Source of the DNA: Dehalogenimonas formicexedens
GTDB taxonomy: Bacteria; Chloroflexota; Dehalococcoidia; Dehalococcoidales; Dehalococcoidaceae
DNA length: 64,000 bases
Direction: 5' to 3'
Assembly (NCBI RefSeq): GCF_001953175.1
Contig: NZ_CP018258.1
Location: 1,516,210 to 1,580,209, forward strand
The position numbers were made by a program, and so were the translations under genes. Below the pieces are notes generated by a model that saw only the letters and a program-made list of their open reading frames with translations, searched no databases and was not told where the DNA came from. Shown one piece after another: positions 25,529 to 34,067 of the stretch. Positions within the stretch are counted from its first letter, which is position 1. Every line of letters begins with the position of its first letter.

Positions 25529-25801
25529 ATGAAATTCAGACAGATCCGGGACAACCTGAAAAAACACATCCGTCTTTACCAGGCGCTCTACCGCGACAAG
25601 CGCACGCCGAAAATGGCGAAAATTTTCCTATGGCTGGCTATCGGCTACTTTTTTATGCCCATCGACTTTATCCCGGATTTCATCCCCGTCATCGGACACC
25701 TTGATGACGCCATAATCATCCCCGGCCTGATATTCGTAGCCTTGCGGTTTATCCCAAAACAGCTGTACCTTGAACATTACCGGGAAATCTTCAAGGCTTG
25801 A
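25529..25801 (+). CDS. YkvA-like DUF1232 membrane protein
   Basis: A 90-residue DUF1232 (YkvA) protein. The signature FFMPIDFIPDFIPVIGHLDDAI is split over the first membrane segment (about residues 35-60), with a second hydrophobic segment after it (IIIPGLIFVALRFIP). The N-terminus is strongly basic. Function is unknown for the family. It follows the hydrolase by 10 bases and is probably co-transcribed. It converges on arsC, with only 9 bases between the stops and no clear terminator hairpin. Confidence 0.9.
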   Translation: MKFRQIRDNLKKHIRLYQALYRDKRTPKMAKIFLWLAIGYFFMPIDFIPDFIPVIGHLDDAIIIPGLIFVALRFIPKQLYLEHYREIFKA

Positions 25802-25810
25802 AAAACAGTT

Positions 25811-26239
25811 TCAAATACCAGACTTAATGCCTAAATCCTCAATAAGAGCCAATACCCTGTTCTTTATGTCATCCCGGATTTTACGGACTGCAGCCAAGTC
25901 TTTGCCCTTGGGATCAGGCAAAGCCCAATCTTCCTGGGGACCGCTCACCAGCGGGCAAGCGTCGTCCAGGCACCCCATTGTCACTGTCCTGGCAACGTCT
26001 CTGGTCATCTCGGCGGTCAATGCCTGGAGCAGACTCTGAGAGAGATCGAATCCGAGTTCTTTCATCGCCGCCACCACAACCGGGTTCACCGCATCGCCGG
26101 GTTCGGTGCCCGCCGACTCCGCCACCGCCTCACCGTGGGCATACCGGTTGAAAAACGCCTCAGCCATCTTGGAGCGTCCGGAATTGTGGACGCAGACGAA
26201 AAGAACTCTTTTCGGTTTCGAGCTAGTATTTTCCGGCAA
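25811..26239 (-). CDS. arsC: Arsenate reductase, LMW-phosphatase type
   Basis: A 142-residue low-molecular-weight phosphatase-fold arsenate reductase. The P-loop CVHNSGRS (CX5R, from about residue 11) holds the nucleophilic Cys. The later pair in MGCLDDACP matches the relay Cys of thioredoxin-linked ArsC rather than a pure phosphatase. It reduces arsenate to arsenite. It is the last gene of the phosphate operon and its start overlaps the end of phoU by 17 bases, so it is translationally coupled. Co-expression with pst makes sense because the Pst system also imports arsenate, an inference from the operon. Confidence 0.9.
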   Translation of the reverse strand: MPENTSSKPKRVLFVCVHNSGRSKMAEAFFNRYAHGEAVAESAGTEPGDAVNPVVVAAMKELGFDLSQSLLQALTAEMTRDVARTVTMGCLDDACPLVSGPQEDWALPDPKGKDLAAVRKIRDDIKNRVLALIEDLGIKSGI

Positions 26240-26882
26240 TTTCTTCCTGCCTGCCGGTGACGACGAACACCACCCGTTCGCAGATGTTGGTCACCCTGTC
26301 CGCCGACCGCTCCATGTTGTGCGCCGCCCAGATGAGTCTCGTTGCCCGCCCGACGGTCTTGGGGTCCTGGGCCATGAAAAAGAGCAGTTCGCGGAAGATC
26401 TGGTCATAAAGCGCGTCAACCTCGTCGTCCTCTTTGGTGATCGCCCTGGCGAGTTCAGCGTCCCGCCTGACAAAAGCGTCGAGCGCCCGGTGAAGCATAT
26501 CGGCGGTTTTTTCGGTCATCCGGGGCAGATCGATCAGCGGTTTGAGCGGCGGCTCGTCGCCGAGCATTATCGTGATTTTGGCATTGCCGGCGGCATGGTC
26601 CCCGATGCGTTCGAGGTCGATGATGATATTGAGGACGGCGACAATGATCCTCAGGTCGCGCGCCATCGGCGCCTGGGTGGCGATAAGATGGACGCATTCC
26701 TCTTCGATTTCAAACCGCTTGGCGTTGATCATCGCATCGTCTTCGATAATCTTGTTCGCCAGGGCGGCGTCCCGGTTCTTCATCGAGTCCATTGAGAGGA
26801 TAATGGCTTTTTCGACCATGCTCCCCATGGCCAGGACCTTGTCCTGGAGCTGTTTCAAATTGCGTTCGTAATCAGTTCTCAT
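26223..26882 (-). CDS. phoU: Phosphate transport regulator PhoU
   Basis: A 219-residue all-helical protein with two PhoU repeats (about residues 10-100 and 115-210). The metal-binding E/DXXXD-type motifs are visible (DLERIGDHAAGN in repeat 1 and NMERSADRVTNI in repeat 2). PhoU links Pst activity to the PhoR/PhoB system and limits phosphate uptake. It lies between the thioesterase and arsC in the pst operon, whose genes all read from right to left. Both repeats and their motifs are complete, so the protein should be functional. Confidence 0.95.
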   Translation of the reverse strand: MRTDYERNLKQLQDKVLAMGSMVEKAIILSMDSMKNRDAALANKIIEDDAMINAKRFEIEEECVHLIATQAPMARDLRIIVAVLNIIIDLERIGDHAAGNAKITIMLGDEPPLKPLIDLPRMTEKTADMLHRALDAFVRRDAELARAITKEDDEVDALYDQIFRELLFFMAQDPKTVGRATRLIWAAHNMERSADRVTNICERVVFVVTGRQEEIAGKY

Positions 26883-26906
26883 TAGGCTCCTATTGTTATA
26901 AACATT

Positions 26907-27290
26907 TCAGGCGGCCGGATGACAGGAATCTGGCGGCAAAAGGATTGGTTGTTTCAAACCGTCGCCGCCCACATTCACGAATGTGATGTGCGTCTCGAAC
27001 AGGATTGTCTCCGGGCAGGCATGCCTCCTGGTGCCGAAAACCCTCACCTGGTACTGGACCGAAGTTCTTCCCAGCCGGGAACGGTCGCAATCGAAGCGGA
27101 TGATCTCACCGCTAGCCACCGGGTGGTGAAAAGTCACGTTGTCGAGGGCAATGGTGACGAAATGGTTCCCCGGGAATTGGTGATTGGCGGTGATGTAGGC
27201 AAACTCGTCGATCCACTTAAGCATGTTACCGCCGAACAGGAAGCCATCGTGGTTGAGATGTTCCGGTAGAATCAGCTTGTAGTGTTCCAT
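26907..27290 (-). CDS. Acyl-CoA thioesterase, hotdog fold
   Basis: A 127-residue single hotdog-domain protein of the YciA/BACH type. The active-site region LNHDGFLFGGNMLKWIDEFAY matches the family pattern in which Asn and Asp act in thioester hydrolysis; TFHHPVASGEIIRFD is the second conserved strand. Family members cleave acyl-CoA and act as hexamers or dimers. It is inserted between pstB and phoU, in the same direction and with gaps of 25-30 bases, so it is probably transcribed with the phosphate genes. Why a thioesterase belongs there is not clear. Confidence 0.85.
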   Translation of the reverse strand: MEHYKLILPEHLNHDGFLFGGNMLKWIDEFAYITANHQFPGNHFVTIALDNVTFHHPVASGEIIRFDCDRSRLGRTSVQYQVRVFGTRRHACPETILFETHITFVNVGGDGLKQPILLPPDSCHPAA

Positions 27291-27319
27291 GTTGTCTCCT
27301 TCACTCCTGGCGCGACATC

Positions 27320-28144
27320 TTAGCCGAACCGCCCGGTGATGTAGTCTTCCGTCCTTTTATCGCGCGGATTGGTAAATATTTTGGACGTTTCGTCGTATTC
27401 TACCAGCGTCCCGGCGCACTTGTCGTCTATCATCATGAAGGCCGCCATGTCGGATACCCGCGCCGCCTGCTGCATGTTGTGGGTGACGATGACGATGGTG
27501 TAGTCCACCGCCAGGATCTTCATCAGGTCTTCTATCTTGAGCGTGGCAATGGGGTCCAGGGCGCTGCACGGTTCATCGAGTAGGATGATCTCAGGTTCGA
27601 CAGCGAGCGCCCTGGCGATGCACAGCCGCTGCTGCTGGCCGCCCGAAAGCGAAGCCCCGGACTGGTCCAGCTTGTCCTTGACTTCGTCCCAGAGGGCGGC
27701 ATGCCGCAGGCTTTTTTCGACCACCTCTGCCAGTTGGCCGCGGCGGCTCCAGAGACGGGTCAGCCGTATTCCCGAGGCGACGTTGTCGAAAATAGACATG
27801 GTGGGAAAGGGTGTGGGCTTCTGAAAGACCATGCCGATGCGCCGCCTGATAGCTACGGGATCGACCGAAGAGTCGTAGATGTCCTTTCCGTCAAGCTTGA
27901 CGCTGCCGGTGACCCGCCCGTTATTGGAATTTTCGTGCATCCGGTTCAAACACCGGATGAGAGTCGATTTGCCGCACCCGGAAGGGCCGATGATGGCAGT
28001 TATTGCCCCGGTCTTGATCCTCATGTTGACATTGTTGACCGCCAGCGTCTTACCGTACCACGCGCTCAGGTTTTCAACTTCAAGCGCGCCTGTCTGTTCG
28101 AACGTGTCCGAACTCCGTATCCGGTTTTCTTCACTTATAACCAT
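27320..28144 (-). CDS. pstB: Phosphate ABC transporter ATPase
   Basis: A 274-residue ABC ATPase. Walker [10 protein letters not shown] (about residue 55), signature LSGGQQQR, Walker [14 protein letters not shown] and the H-loop IVTHNM are all intact. The Pst-specific [10 protein letters not shown] and [11 protein letters not shown]-terminus identify it as PstB. It powers high-affinity phosphate uptake through PstC and PstA. It has an N-terminal extension of about 20 residues (rich in Glu/Ser) compared with E. coli PstB. The gap to pstA is 16 bases. Confidence 0.97.
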   Translation of the reverse strand: MVISEENRIRSSDTFEQTGALEVENLSAWYGKTLAVNNVNMRIKTGAITAIIGPSGCGKSTLIRCLNRMHENSNNGRVTGSVKLDGKDIYDSSVDPVAIRRRIGMVFQKPTPFPTMSIFDNVASGIRLTRLWSRRGQLAEVVEKSLRHAALWDEVKDKLDQSGASLSGGQQQRLCIARALAVEPEIILLDEPCSALDPIATLKIEDLMKILAVDYTIVIVTHNMQQAARVSDMAAFMMIDDKCAGTLVEYDETSKIFTNPRDKRTEDYITGRFG

Positions 28145-28160
28145 ATTCTCAGACTCCTGG

Positions 28161-29000
28161 TTAATATTTCTTGCCGCGGCTGAGCCAGCGGACGATGATG
28201 CTTACCACTAGCACCAGCACGATGAGAAGAAACGCGCCGGCCCACGCCTGCTGCTGCTGGTCCTTAAACGGAGAGAGCGCGAAGTGATAGATCTGCAGTG
28301 GCAAAGCCCCAATAGGTTTAAGCAAGCCGTTAAAGCCAAAATTGTTTCCCAGCGCTGTGAAAAGCAGGGGCGCCGTTTCTCCGGCTATACGGGCCACCCC
28401 CAGCATAATGCCGGTAATAATGCCCGTCATCGCGCCCGGTATCACCACCCCCAGCACCGACCGCCACCTCGTGATGCCCAGGGCCAGGGCCGCCTCCCGC
28501 TGGGAAATGGGCACCAGCCGCAGCGCTTCTTCAGCGGTCCGGGCGATGATCGGAATCATGATGATGGCAAGGGCTATGCCGCCGGAGAAAGCCGAATAGG
28601 AATGCATCGGTTTGACCACGATCGCGAAGGCGAAAACTCCGACGACTATCGACGGCACGCCTGACAGGACATCGGCCACGAATCGAAAGGCCGACGCCAT
28701 CCTCGGGCTGCCGAAATCGGCCAGGAACAGACCGGTCATCAGCCCGATCGGGATGGCTATCAGTGAACCCAGGCCGACCAGTATCAGGGTTCCGATGATC
28801 TCGTTACGCATACCGCCGCCGGCCTCTCCTACAGGCTTATAGGCGTTGGTCAAAAAATCGAGGTTAATATAGCTGAGGCCGTGGATCAGCGTGTACCCCA
28901 GGATAAGCGCCAGCAGGGTCATGCCGATGAGCGCGGCAACCCCGGAAAGCCCGATCATCAGGCGGTTGGTGAGGCGGCGCCGGGTCATAAAGTTAGCCAT
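28161..29000 (-). CDS. pstA: Phosphate ABC transporter permease PstA
   Basis: A 279-residue inner-membrane permease with six predicted membrane segments, the first at about residues 15-40. The conserved EAA-like loop ([23 protein letters not shown]) contacts Pst[14 protein letters not shown] and PLQIYHF are typical of PstA. It forms the phosphate channel with PstC. One base separates it from pstC, so the two are translated together. Confidence 0.96.
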   Translation of the reverse strand: MANFMTRRRLTNRLMIGLSGVAALIGMTLLALILGYTLIHGLSYINLDFLTNAYKPVGEAGGGMRNEIIGTLILVGLGSLIAIPIGLMTGLFLADFGSPRMASAFRFVADVLSGVPSIVVGVFAFAIVVKPMHSYSAFSGGIALAIIMIPIIARTAEEALRLVPISQREAALALGITRWRSVLGVVIPGAMTGIITGIMLGVARIAGETAPLLFTALGNNFGFNGLLKPIGALPLQIYHFALSPFKDQQQQAWAGAFLLIVLVLVVSIIVRWLSRGKKY

Positions 29001-29001
29001 G

Positions 29002-29964
29002 TCAGACCCTCCCCGCCTTGACCGACGTGAGTTTCCAGACCAGGAGTCTGGCGATAACGTTGACTATCAGGCTGACAGCCAGCAGTATCAGCGCCAGCTC
29101 GATCAGGCTGCTTAAGCCCAAACCGCTGGCTTCGCCGAACTGGGAGGCGATCTTGCTGGCGATGGTCGTGGCTGATGAAAACAGGGACAGGCTGATGTTG
29201 TCGGCGTTGCCGATAACCATGGTGACCGCCATCGTTTCACCCAGCGCCCGCCCCAGCCCCAGGATGGTTGCCCCAATAAGGCTGGAACGGCAGTACGGCA
29301 GCACCACCCGGGAAAGAGTCTCCCAACGCGTCGCTCCCAATGCCAGCATCGATTCTTTTTGGGCGACGGGTACCGCCCTGATGGCGTCGCGGCTGACCGT
29401 GGTGATGATCGGAATGATCATTATGGCCAGGATCAGGGCGGCTGCCAGCATGTCGAATCCGATATAAGGATTCCCGGTAAAGAATGGCAGGGAACCCAGG
29501 TGTGCGCCAAGCCAGACCTGTACCGGTCTCAGTGCCGGCACCATGACGAAAATGCCCCAGAGACCGATGATGACACTCGGGATAGCCGCCAGCATCTCGA
29601 TGACGAACGAGCCCGGCCCCCGCAGCCATTTAGGCGCCAGTTCGCTTAAAAAGATCGCGGTGCCCAGGCTTATCGGCACGGCGATGACAAGGGCCAGCAC
29701 CGAACTGGCCAGGGTGCCGAATACCGCGGGCATCGCGCCGAATACTTCCTTGACCGGGTCCCAGACGGAGCTGGTGAAAAATGAAACGCCAAACTTTTCG
29801 ATCGAAGGCCATGCCTGGATGGCAAGGACGGTCGCGAGCGCAACGAGAATGGCGCCGGTAAGCAGCGTGAAGATGCCGGTGAGCCCGGAAAACAGAACGT
29901 CGCCGATGCTTCGGCGGACTAATTTGGTATCGGCTTTGATCTTCAATTCACGGTCTAAGTTCAA
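29002..29964 (-). CDS. pstC: Phosphate ABC transporter permease PstC
   Basis: A 320-residue permease with six membrane segments. The cytoplasmic coupling loop reads KESMLALGATRWETLSRVVLPY, and the PstC signature FTSSVWDPVKEVFGAMPAVFGTL is present at about residues 65-90. It pairs with PstA. The gene begins 78 bases after pstS, and the gap contains a strong hairpin that may lower pstCAB expression compared with the binding protein. Confidence 0.96.
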   Translation of the reverse strand: MNLDRELKIKADTKLVRRSIGDVLFSGLTGIFTLLTGAILVALATVLAIQAWPSIEKFGVSFFTSSVWDPVKEVFGAMPAVFGTLASSVLALVIAVPISLGTAIFLSELAPKWLRGPGSFVIEMLAAIPSVIIGLWGIFVMVPALRPVQVWLGAHLGSLPFFTGNPYIGFDMLAAALILAIMIIPIITTVSRDAIRAVPVAQKESMLALGATRWETLSRVVLPYCRSSLIGATILGLGRALGETMAVTMVIGNADNISLSLFSSATTIASKIASQFGEASGLGLSSLIELALILLAVSLIVNVIARLLVWKLTSVKAGRV

Positions 29965-29995
29965 TTCAACTTGCCTCGGCTATTTCTAAAGGCTA

Positions 29996-30022
29996 AGGTA
30001 CGGGGACCTTATCCCCGTACCT
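29996..30022 (-). other. Intergenic hairpin between pstS and pstC
   Basis: 11-bp perfect stem with a 5-base loop (arms 29996-30006 and 30012-30022), without a T-run on the transcribed strand. It resembles the hairpins after periplasmic-binding-protein genes that stabilise the upstream message or attenuate the downstream one. Confidence 0.65.
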
Positions 30023-30042
30023 CGTGCCTGCCTCGATGAATA

Positions 30043-31209
30043 TTAGGGTAGTATCGGTTGCCCCTGGTATTTGATGGACTTGATCAGGACTTCTGCCTTT
30101 TTGACCGCGTCGGCCGGAATGGCGGCAAACTGCAGCCCTGCCTCGTACGAAGTTCCGTCATGCAGCGCCCACCACAGGAAGTTCACCAGTTCCGTTCCCT
30201 TGTCCTTGTTGGTCTGGTTCTGGTAGACCAGTATCCAGGTGAATCCGGCGATAGGGTAGGCGTTTGCGTTAGCCGAATCGGTGATCATGATCTTCATGTC
30301 GTCCGGCAGGGTGATGCCCTGGGCTGCCGCCGTCGTCGATTCCAGCGACGGGGTGATGAAGTTGCCTGACTTATTCTTGAGTTGGGCGAAGGCCATGTTG
30401 TTCTGCAGGGCGTAGATCAGTTCGACGTAGCCGATAGAGTTAGGTATCTGCTGCACCTGGCCGGCCACACCGGCGTTACCCGAGCCGCCGACGCCGCCCG
30501 GCCAGTTGACCGAGTTGGCGCTGCCGACCCTGGTGGACCATTCACTGCTGACCTTGGAAAGGTAGTTGGTGAAGATGTTGGTGGTGCCGGAGCCGTCGGA
30601 ACGGTGGACGACGGTGATGTCGGCGTTGGGAAGGGTCAGCGTGGGGTTAAGGGCGACTATTGCCGGGTCGTTCCATTTCTTGATGTTGGTGAGGAAGATG
30701 TTGGCCAGGACATCGCCGGAAAGCTTGAGATCGCCGGACTTGATGCCCGGCAGGTTATAGGTCAGGACCACCGCGCCGGAGGTCATCGGTATATGCAGGA
30801 TCGGGCCGCCCGCCGCCGTCGCCGCCGCAACCTGGGCGTCGGTCATGATGCCGTCGGAGGCGCCGAAGTCAACGGTGAGACCGGTAATGGCGCTGATTCC
30901 GCTGCCGGAACCGACCGCCTGGTAGTTGATCGGGACCTTGTACTGCTGGTTGAAAACATCGAACCATTTCTGGTAGAGGACCGCCGGGAATGTGGCGCCG
31001 GCGCCGTTCAGCGCGACCGGGGTTGCCGGGAAGGGCGCCAGGGCTGAGTTGGAGCCGGGAGGGTTGGTGGTCGTTGAACCGGGGGGAGTGGTCGTATTGG
31101 AGTTGTCGCCGCAGCCGATCATGCCGCCAAGCAAGGAGACAACCAGAATCGTCGGGAGGGCAAACCATTTCAGAAACCTTCGGATTTTCAATAACTTCTC
31201 CTCTTTCAA
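30043..31209 (-). CDS. pstS: Phosphate-binding lipoprotein PstS
   Basis: A 388-residue substrate-binding lipoprotein. The signal ends at lipobox LLGGMIGC (about residue 33), followed by a Thr/Pro/Asn linker. The PstS fold starts at about residue 60 with LNGAGATFPAVLYQKWFD, then GSGSGISAI and VVHRSDGSGTTNIFTNYLS, which line the phosphate site. It is anchored on the outer membrane face and delivers phosphate to PstCA. Compared with a typical PstS it is of normal length. It starts 9 bases after the mgsA stop, so the two are probably on one message. Confidence 0.96.
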   Translation of the reverse strand: MKEEKLLKIRRFLKWFALPTILVVSLLGGMIGCGDNSNTTTPPGSTTTNPPGSNSALAPFPATPVALNGAGATFPAVLYQKWFDVFNQQYKVPINYQAVGSGSGISAITGLTVDFGASDGIMTDAQVAAATAAGGPILHIPMTSGAVVLTYNLPGIKSGDLKLSGDVLANIFLTNIKKWNDPAIVALNPTLTLPNADITVVHRSDGSGTTNIFTNYLSKVSSEWSTRVGSANSVNWPGGVGGSGNAGVAGQVQQIPNSIGYVELIYALQNNMAFAQLKNKSGNFITPSLESTTAAAQGITLPDDMKIMITDSANANAYPIAGFTWILVYQNQTNKDKGTELVNFLWWALHDGTSYEAGLQFAAIPADAVKKAEVLIKSIKYQGQPILP

Positions 31210-31218
31210 GTTTTATCT

Positions 31219-31698
31219 CTACAGGGCCGAAACGACCCCGGTTAAAAATCTCGACCTCACCGTCAGTTCGTCGATGATTTCGCCGTGTTCGAAAATCAGG
31301 TGCAGCACCGCTTCCGCGGTGGTCAGGTTGGTGGCCAGGGGGACATTGTGCACATCGCAGAGCCTGAGGAGAGCCGAGACGTCCGGCTCGTGAGGTTGGA
31401 CAGTCAGCGGGTCGCGGAGGAAGATGACCGCTTTCACCATTCCGGAAGCGACCAGGGAACCGATCTGCTGGTCGCCGCCCATCGGACCGCTTTGCATCAG
31501 GGTTACCTGTAGTCCGGTACGCGACTGGATCAGCATCCCCGTCGAGCGCGTGGCCACCAGTGACAGCTGCGAGAGCGAATCACGATGGTCTTCGACCAGG
31601 GAGAGCATCTCCTCTTTTTTGTTGTCGTGGGCAATGAGCGCCAGGGTAATGGGCGATATTCTGTTTTCCGTGGTGTTGTCTATACTGTTTTTTATCAT
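31219..31698 (-). CDS. mgsA: Methylglyoxal synthase
   Basis: A 159-residue cytoplasmic enzyme that converts dihydroxyacetone phosphate to methylglyoxal and phosphate. Family marks: [10 protein letters not shown] (catalytic-site His/Asp region), TRSTG (phosphate-binding loop), [11 protein letters not shown] (active-site Gly-Asp segment) and [22 protein letters not shown]. MgsA releases inorganic phosphate and is known to be inhibited by phosphate. It is the first gene of the pst operon, 9 bases before pstS, directly behind the Pho box. The ATG is about 8 bases from the -10 box, so the message may be leaderless. This placement suggests that DHAP is used to free phosphate in starvation. Confidence 0.95.
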   Translation of the reverse strand: MIKNSIDNTTENRISPITLALIAHDNKKEEMLSLVEDHRDSLSQLSLVATRSTGMLIQSRTGLQVTLMQSGPMGGDQQIGSLVASGMVKAVIFLRDPLTVQPHEPDVSALLRLCDVHNVPLATNLTTAEAVLHLIFEHGEIIDELTVRSRFLTGVVSAL

Positions 31699-31706
31699 AC
31701 GGCTTC

Positions 31707-31760
31707 AGTATAAACCGCCGACTTTAAAGCGCCTTTAAGGCAATGTTAAAGATTTGTTAA
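31707..31760 (-). promoter_or_regulatory. Pho box and promoter of the mgsA-pst operon
   Basis: Read on the minus strand: TTAACA, TTAACA, TTAAAG, TTAAAG at 31760-31755, 31749-31744, 31738-31733 and 31727-31722, each 11 bases from the next. A -10 TATACT lies at 31712-31707. Four hexamers with 5-base gaps placed over the -35 region match the PhoP/PhoB box design, with the TT[A/T/C]ACA type known from Bacillus. Confidence 0.85.
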
Positions 31761-31784
31761 ATTTTGCGGGTCGGACGAAAAGAA

Positions 31785-31811
31785 AAACGGCCTCGATGAT
31801 CGAGGCCGTTT
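31785..31811 (-). terminator. Terminator after phoR
   Basis: 11-bp perfect stem AAACGGCCTCG / CGAGGCCGTTT with loop ATGAT, followed on the minus strand by TTTTTCT. It ends the phoB-phoR unit, so the mgsA-pst operon depends on its own promoter. Confidence 0.9.
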
Positions 31812-31831
31812 GACTCAAAAACGATTTTGAA

Positions 31832-33166
31832 CTATCGCGGCAGGGTGAAATAGAACGTCGACCCCTGGCCCGGGACGCTCTCGGCGCGGATGTCGCCGCC
31901 GTGAGCCTTGACGATGTGCTTGGCAATCGCCAGCCCCAGGCCGGTGCCGCCTCCGCCGCGCGCTTTATCCGCCTTGTAGAATCTCTCGAAGATACGCGGC
32001 AAGTCCTCGGCGGAAATCCCCATTCCGGTGTCCTTGACGGCTATTTCGACGGCGTTTCCGTTTTTAGGATTGGCCGACACGATAATCCGCCCGCCGGGCG
32101 ACGTGAACTTTATGGCATTGTGGAGCAGATTGACCAGCACCTGCTCGATGCGGTCTGCGTCGGCGGGGACCGGCCTCAAGCCGGGAGCCACCTCAACCGA
32201 AAGCGCCAGTTCAGCCCTGTCGGACTGGGGTCTCATCCGTTCGGCGACCTTATTGATAAATGACCCGAGGTCCATCGGCTTTTTGGATAGCGGAGCTTCG
32301 CCGCTCTCGATACGGGACAATTCTCCAAGCTCCCTGACCATCTGGGTTAATTTGTCAGTCTCCACCTCGATCCTGTTCAAGAAGTCTGCCGCTACCGCGG
32401 GGTCATCGATAGCGCCGCCTCTCAGCGTTTCGGCCAATAATTTCAGCGAGGCCAGCGGCGTCCTCAGTTCATGGGAAATGTTGGCCACAAAATCACGCCG
32501 CACCCTTTCGAGCCGTTTGATCTCCGTCAGGTCGCGGGCGACGACCACCGCGCCTGGTTCGTTTTTCGGCGGCGTCACCGTCACCTCAAAGAATCTGCGG
32601 TCGGGCCGGATTTCTATCGAGCCGTGCTGGCGAGACCCTGAAGCCAGGCAAGTCTTGACCAGGGCATCGAATTCATGGTCCCGGACCGCATCGATAAAAG
32701 TCCTTCCCACTACACTTGGCTCCAGGTTAAACATTCGCAGCGCGGTGTTGTTCACCATGGTGATTTCGCTGTAGCGGTTGACCACGAAAATGGCATCCGC
32801 CACATTATCCATCATCAACTCGAGCTTGCCATTTTCCCGTTCCAGTGATCTGAGACGGTCGCCGACCTGTTTCGTCATCTCATTGAAGGAATGTTTCAGG
32901 TCAGCCAGCTCGCCGATGGCGACAAGTCTCAATTTATCCGGGGGCTCGCCGCCTCCCAACTTCTTCATCGCCACATCAAGCTCTAGTTCGTCTTCGGTTA
33001 TCGACGGGACGAAAAAATAGATAGCAACCGCGGCGGCGGCTGATGAAGCGATCCAGGCCAGCAGTAATTCCAGGTTGAAACCGCGGATAAAACCTACCAC
33101 CGTCAAAACGACGGCGATGGCGATCACCGTAAAGAGTATGACGCTGCGTATAGCATTACTACTCAA
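31832..33166 (-). CDS. phoR: PhoR-type sensor histidine kinase
   Basis: A 444-residue membrane sensor kinase. Two membrane segments at about residues 8-55 flank almost no external loop, as in PhoR. A short HAMP-like linker, a PAS domain (about 105-210; MMDNVADAIFVVN), the HisKA box FVANISHELRTPLASLKLL (His about residue 232) and HATPase N, D/G boxes (NLLHNAIKFT, DTGMGIS, GTGLGLAI) follow. It should sense Pst/PhoU status and phosphorylate the adjacent PhoB. It starts one base after the phoB stop, so translation is coupled. Confidence 0.93.
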   Translation of the reverse strand: MSSNAIRSVILFTVIAIAVVLTVVGFIRGFNLELLLAWIASSAAAAVAIYFFVPSITEDELELDVAMKKLGGGEPPDKLRLVAIGELADLKHSFNEMTKQVGDRLRSLERENGKLELMMDNVADAIFVVNRYSEITMVNNTALRMFNLEPSVVGRTFIDAVRDHEFDALVKTCLASGSRQHGSIEIRPDRRFFEVTVTPPKNEPGAVVVARDLTEIKRLERVRRDFVANISHELRTPLASLKLLAETLRGGAIDDPAVAADFLNRIEVETDKLTQMVRELGELSRIESGEAPLSKKPMDLGSFINKVAERMRPQSDRAELALSVEVAPGLRPVPADADRIEQVLVNLLHNAIKFTSPGGRIIVSANPKNGNAVEIAVKDTGMGISAEDLPRIFERFYKADKARGGGGTGLGLAIAKHIVKAHGGDIRAESVPGQGSTFYFTLPR

Positions 33167-33167
33167 A

Positions 33168-33857
33168 TCAACCCTCGAACTTGTAGCCGACGCCTCGAAC
33201 CGTCTGAAGGTGCTTCGGTCGAGAAGGATCGGCCTCTATTTTTTGCCGCAGCCAGCGGACATGGACGTCGACAGTGCGGCTGTCGCCGGGGAAGTCGTAT
33301 CCCCATACCCGGTCAAGCAGCCCTTCACGGGAAAACACCTGCCCCCGGTTGTTCATCAGGAACTGTAACAGGTCGAACTCCTTAGGAGTGGCTTCGACGG
33401 CGGCGCCGGAAACCAATAGAACATGCCTCGCGGGGTCGAGCTCGATCTCCCCGGATCTGATTGAGCCCTCGGCGGGGCCGGGCTCCCGCTTTGCGGTCTC
33501 CCCGCGGCGGAGCATCACCTTGACCCTGGCCAAAAGCTCCCGCATCGAAAAAGGTTTGGTCAGGTAATCGTCGGCGCCGAGTTCAAGCCCAAGTACCTTG
33601 TCTATCTCGTCGCTCCTGGCGGTCAGCATTAGCACGGGTACAGGTGATTCCCGGCGCAACGCCCGGGTGACCTCGAAACCGTCCATCCCCGGCAGCATCA
33701 CGTCCATGACAACGGCATCCGGCTTTTCCCGGCGGATGAGTTCAAGCGCCAAGTTGCCGTCGGCGGTGGCCACCACCGAAAACCCTTCCCGGTTCAGGTT
33801 GTATCTCAGGAGGTCGGAGAGGGTCCGGTCGTCTTCTATTAAGGCGATTTTAGCCAT
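33168..33857 (-). CDS. phoB: PhoB-type response regulator
   Basis: A 229-residue OmpR/PhoB-family regulator. The receiver (residues 1-120) has EDD, the phosphoacceptor in VVMDVMLPGMDG and LTKPF. The winged-helix DNA-binding domain (about 130-228) has VWGYDFPGDSRTVDVHVRWLRQKI and TVRGVGYKF. ATG 33857 is chosen over the longer frame from 33908 because MAKIALIEDD begins the domain and GGGGCAG lies upstream. It probably binds the four-hexamer Pho box in front of mgsA. It is the first gene of a two-gene unit with phoR. Confidence 0.94.
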   Translation of the reverse strand: MAKIALIEDDRTLSDLLRYNLNREGFSVVATADGNLALELIRREKPDAVVMDVMLPGMDGFEVTRALRRESPVPVLMLTARSDEIDKVLGLELGADDYLTKPFSMRELLARVKVMLRRGETAKREPGPAEGSIRSGEIELDPARHVLLVSGAAVEATPKEFDLLQFLMNNRGQVFSREGLLDRVWGYDFPGDSRTVDVHVRWLRQKIEADPSRPKHLQTVRGVGYKFEG

Positions 33858-33892
33858 CTGCCCCAGTATAGAGCCTGCGGTGACCTCACGGC

Positions 33893-34020
33893 AATAACCA
33901 ATAACCAAGATACAAATTCCAAATAATTCTCAAATTCCAATGATCAAATAATCGAATGTTTGGTGATTGGTGTTTGGTTATTGGAGCATTTTTGGTTATT
34001 GTTTCTTGTTTCTTGGAATT
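33893..34020. repeat. Dispersed CCAATAACCAA / TTGGTTATTGG repeat, second copy
   Basis: CCAATAACCAA and CAAATTCCAAAT on the left are matched by TTGGTTATTGG and TTCTTGGAATTTG on the right, as at 5909-6045. The repeat separates the divergent phoB and rhomboid genes. No coding sequence. Confidence 0.75.
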
Positions 34021-34067
34021 TGACTCGATTTGCCAAATGTCGGTCTCAACCTTTATCATGTCGGATT

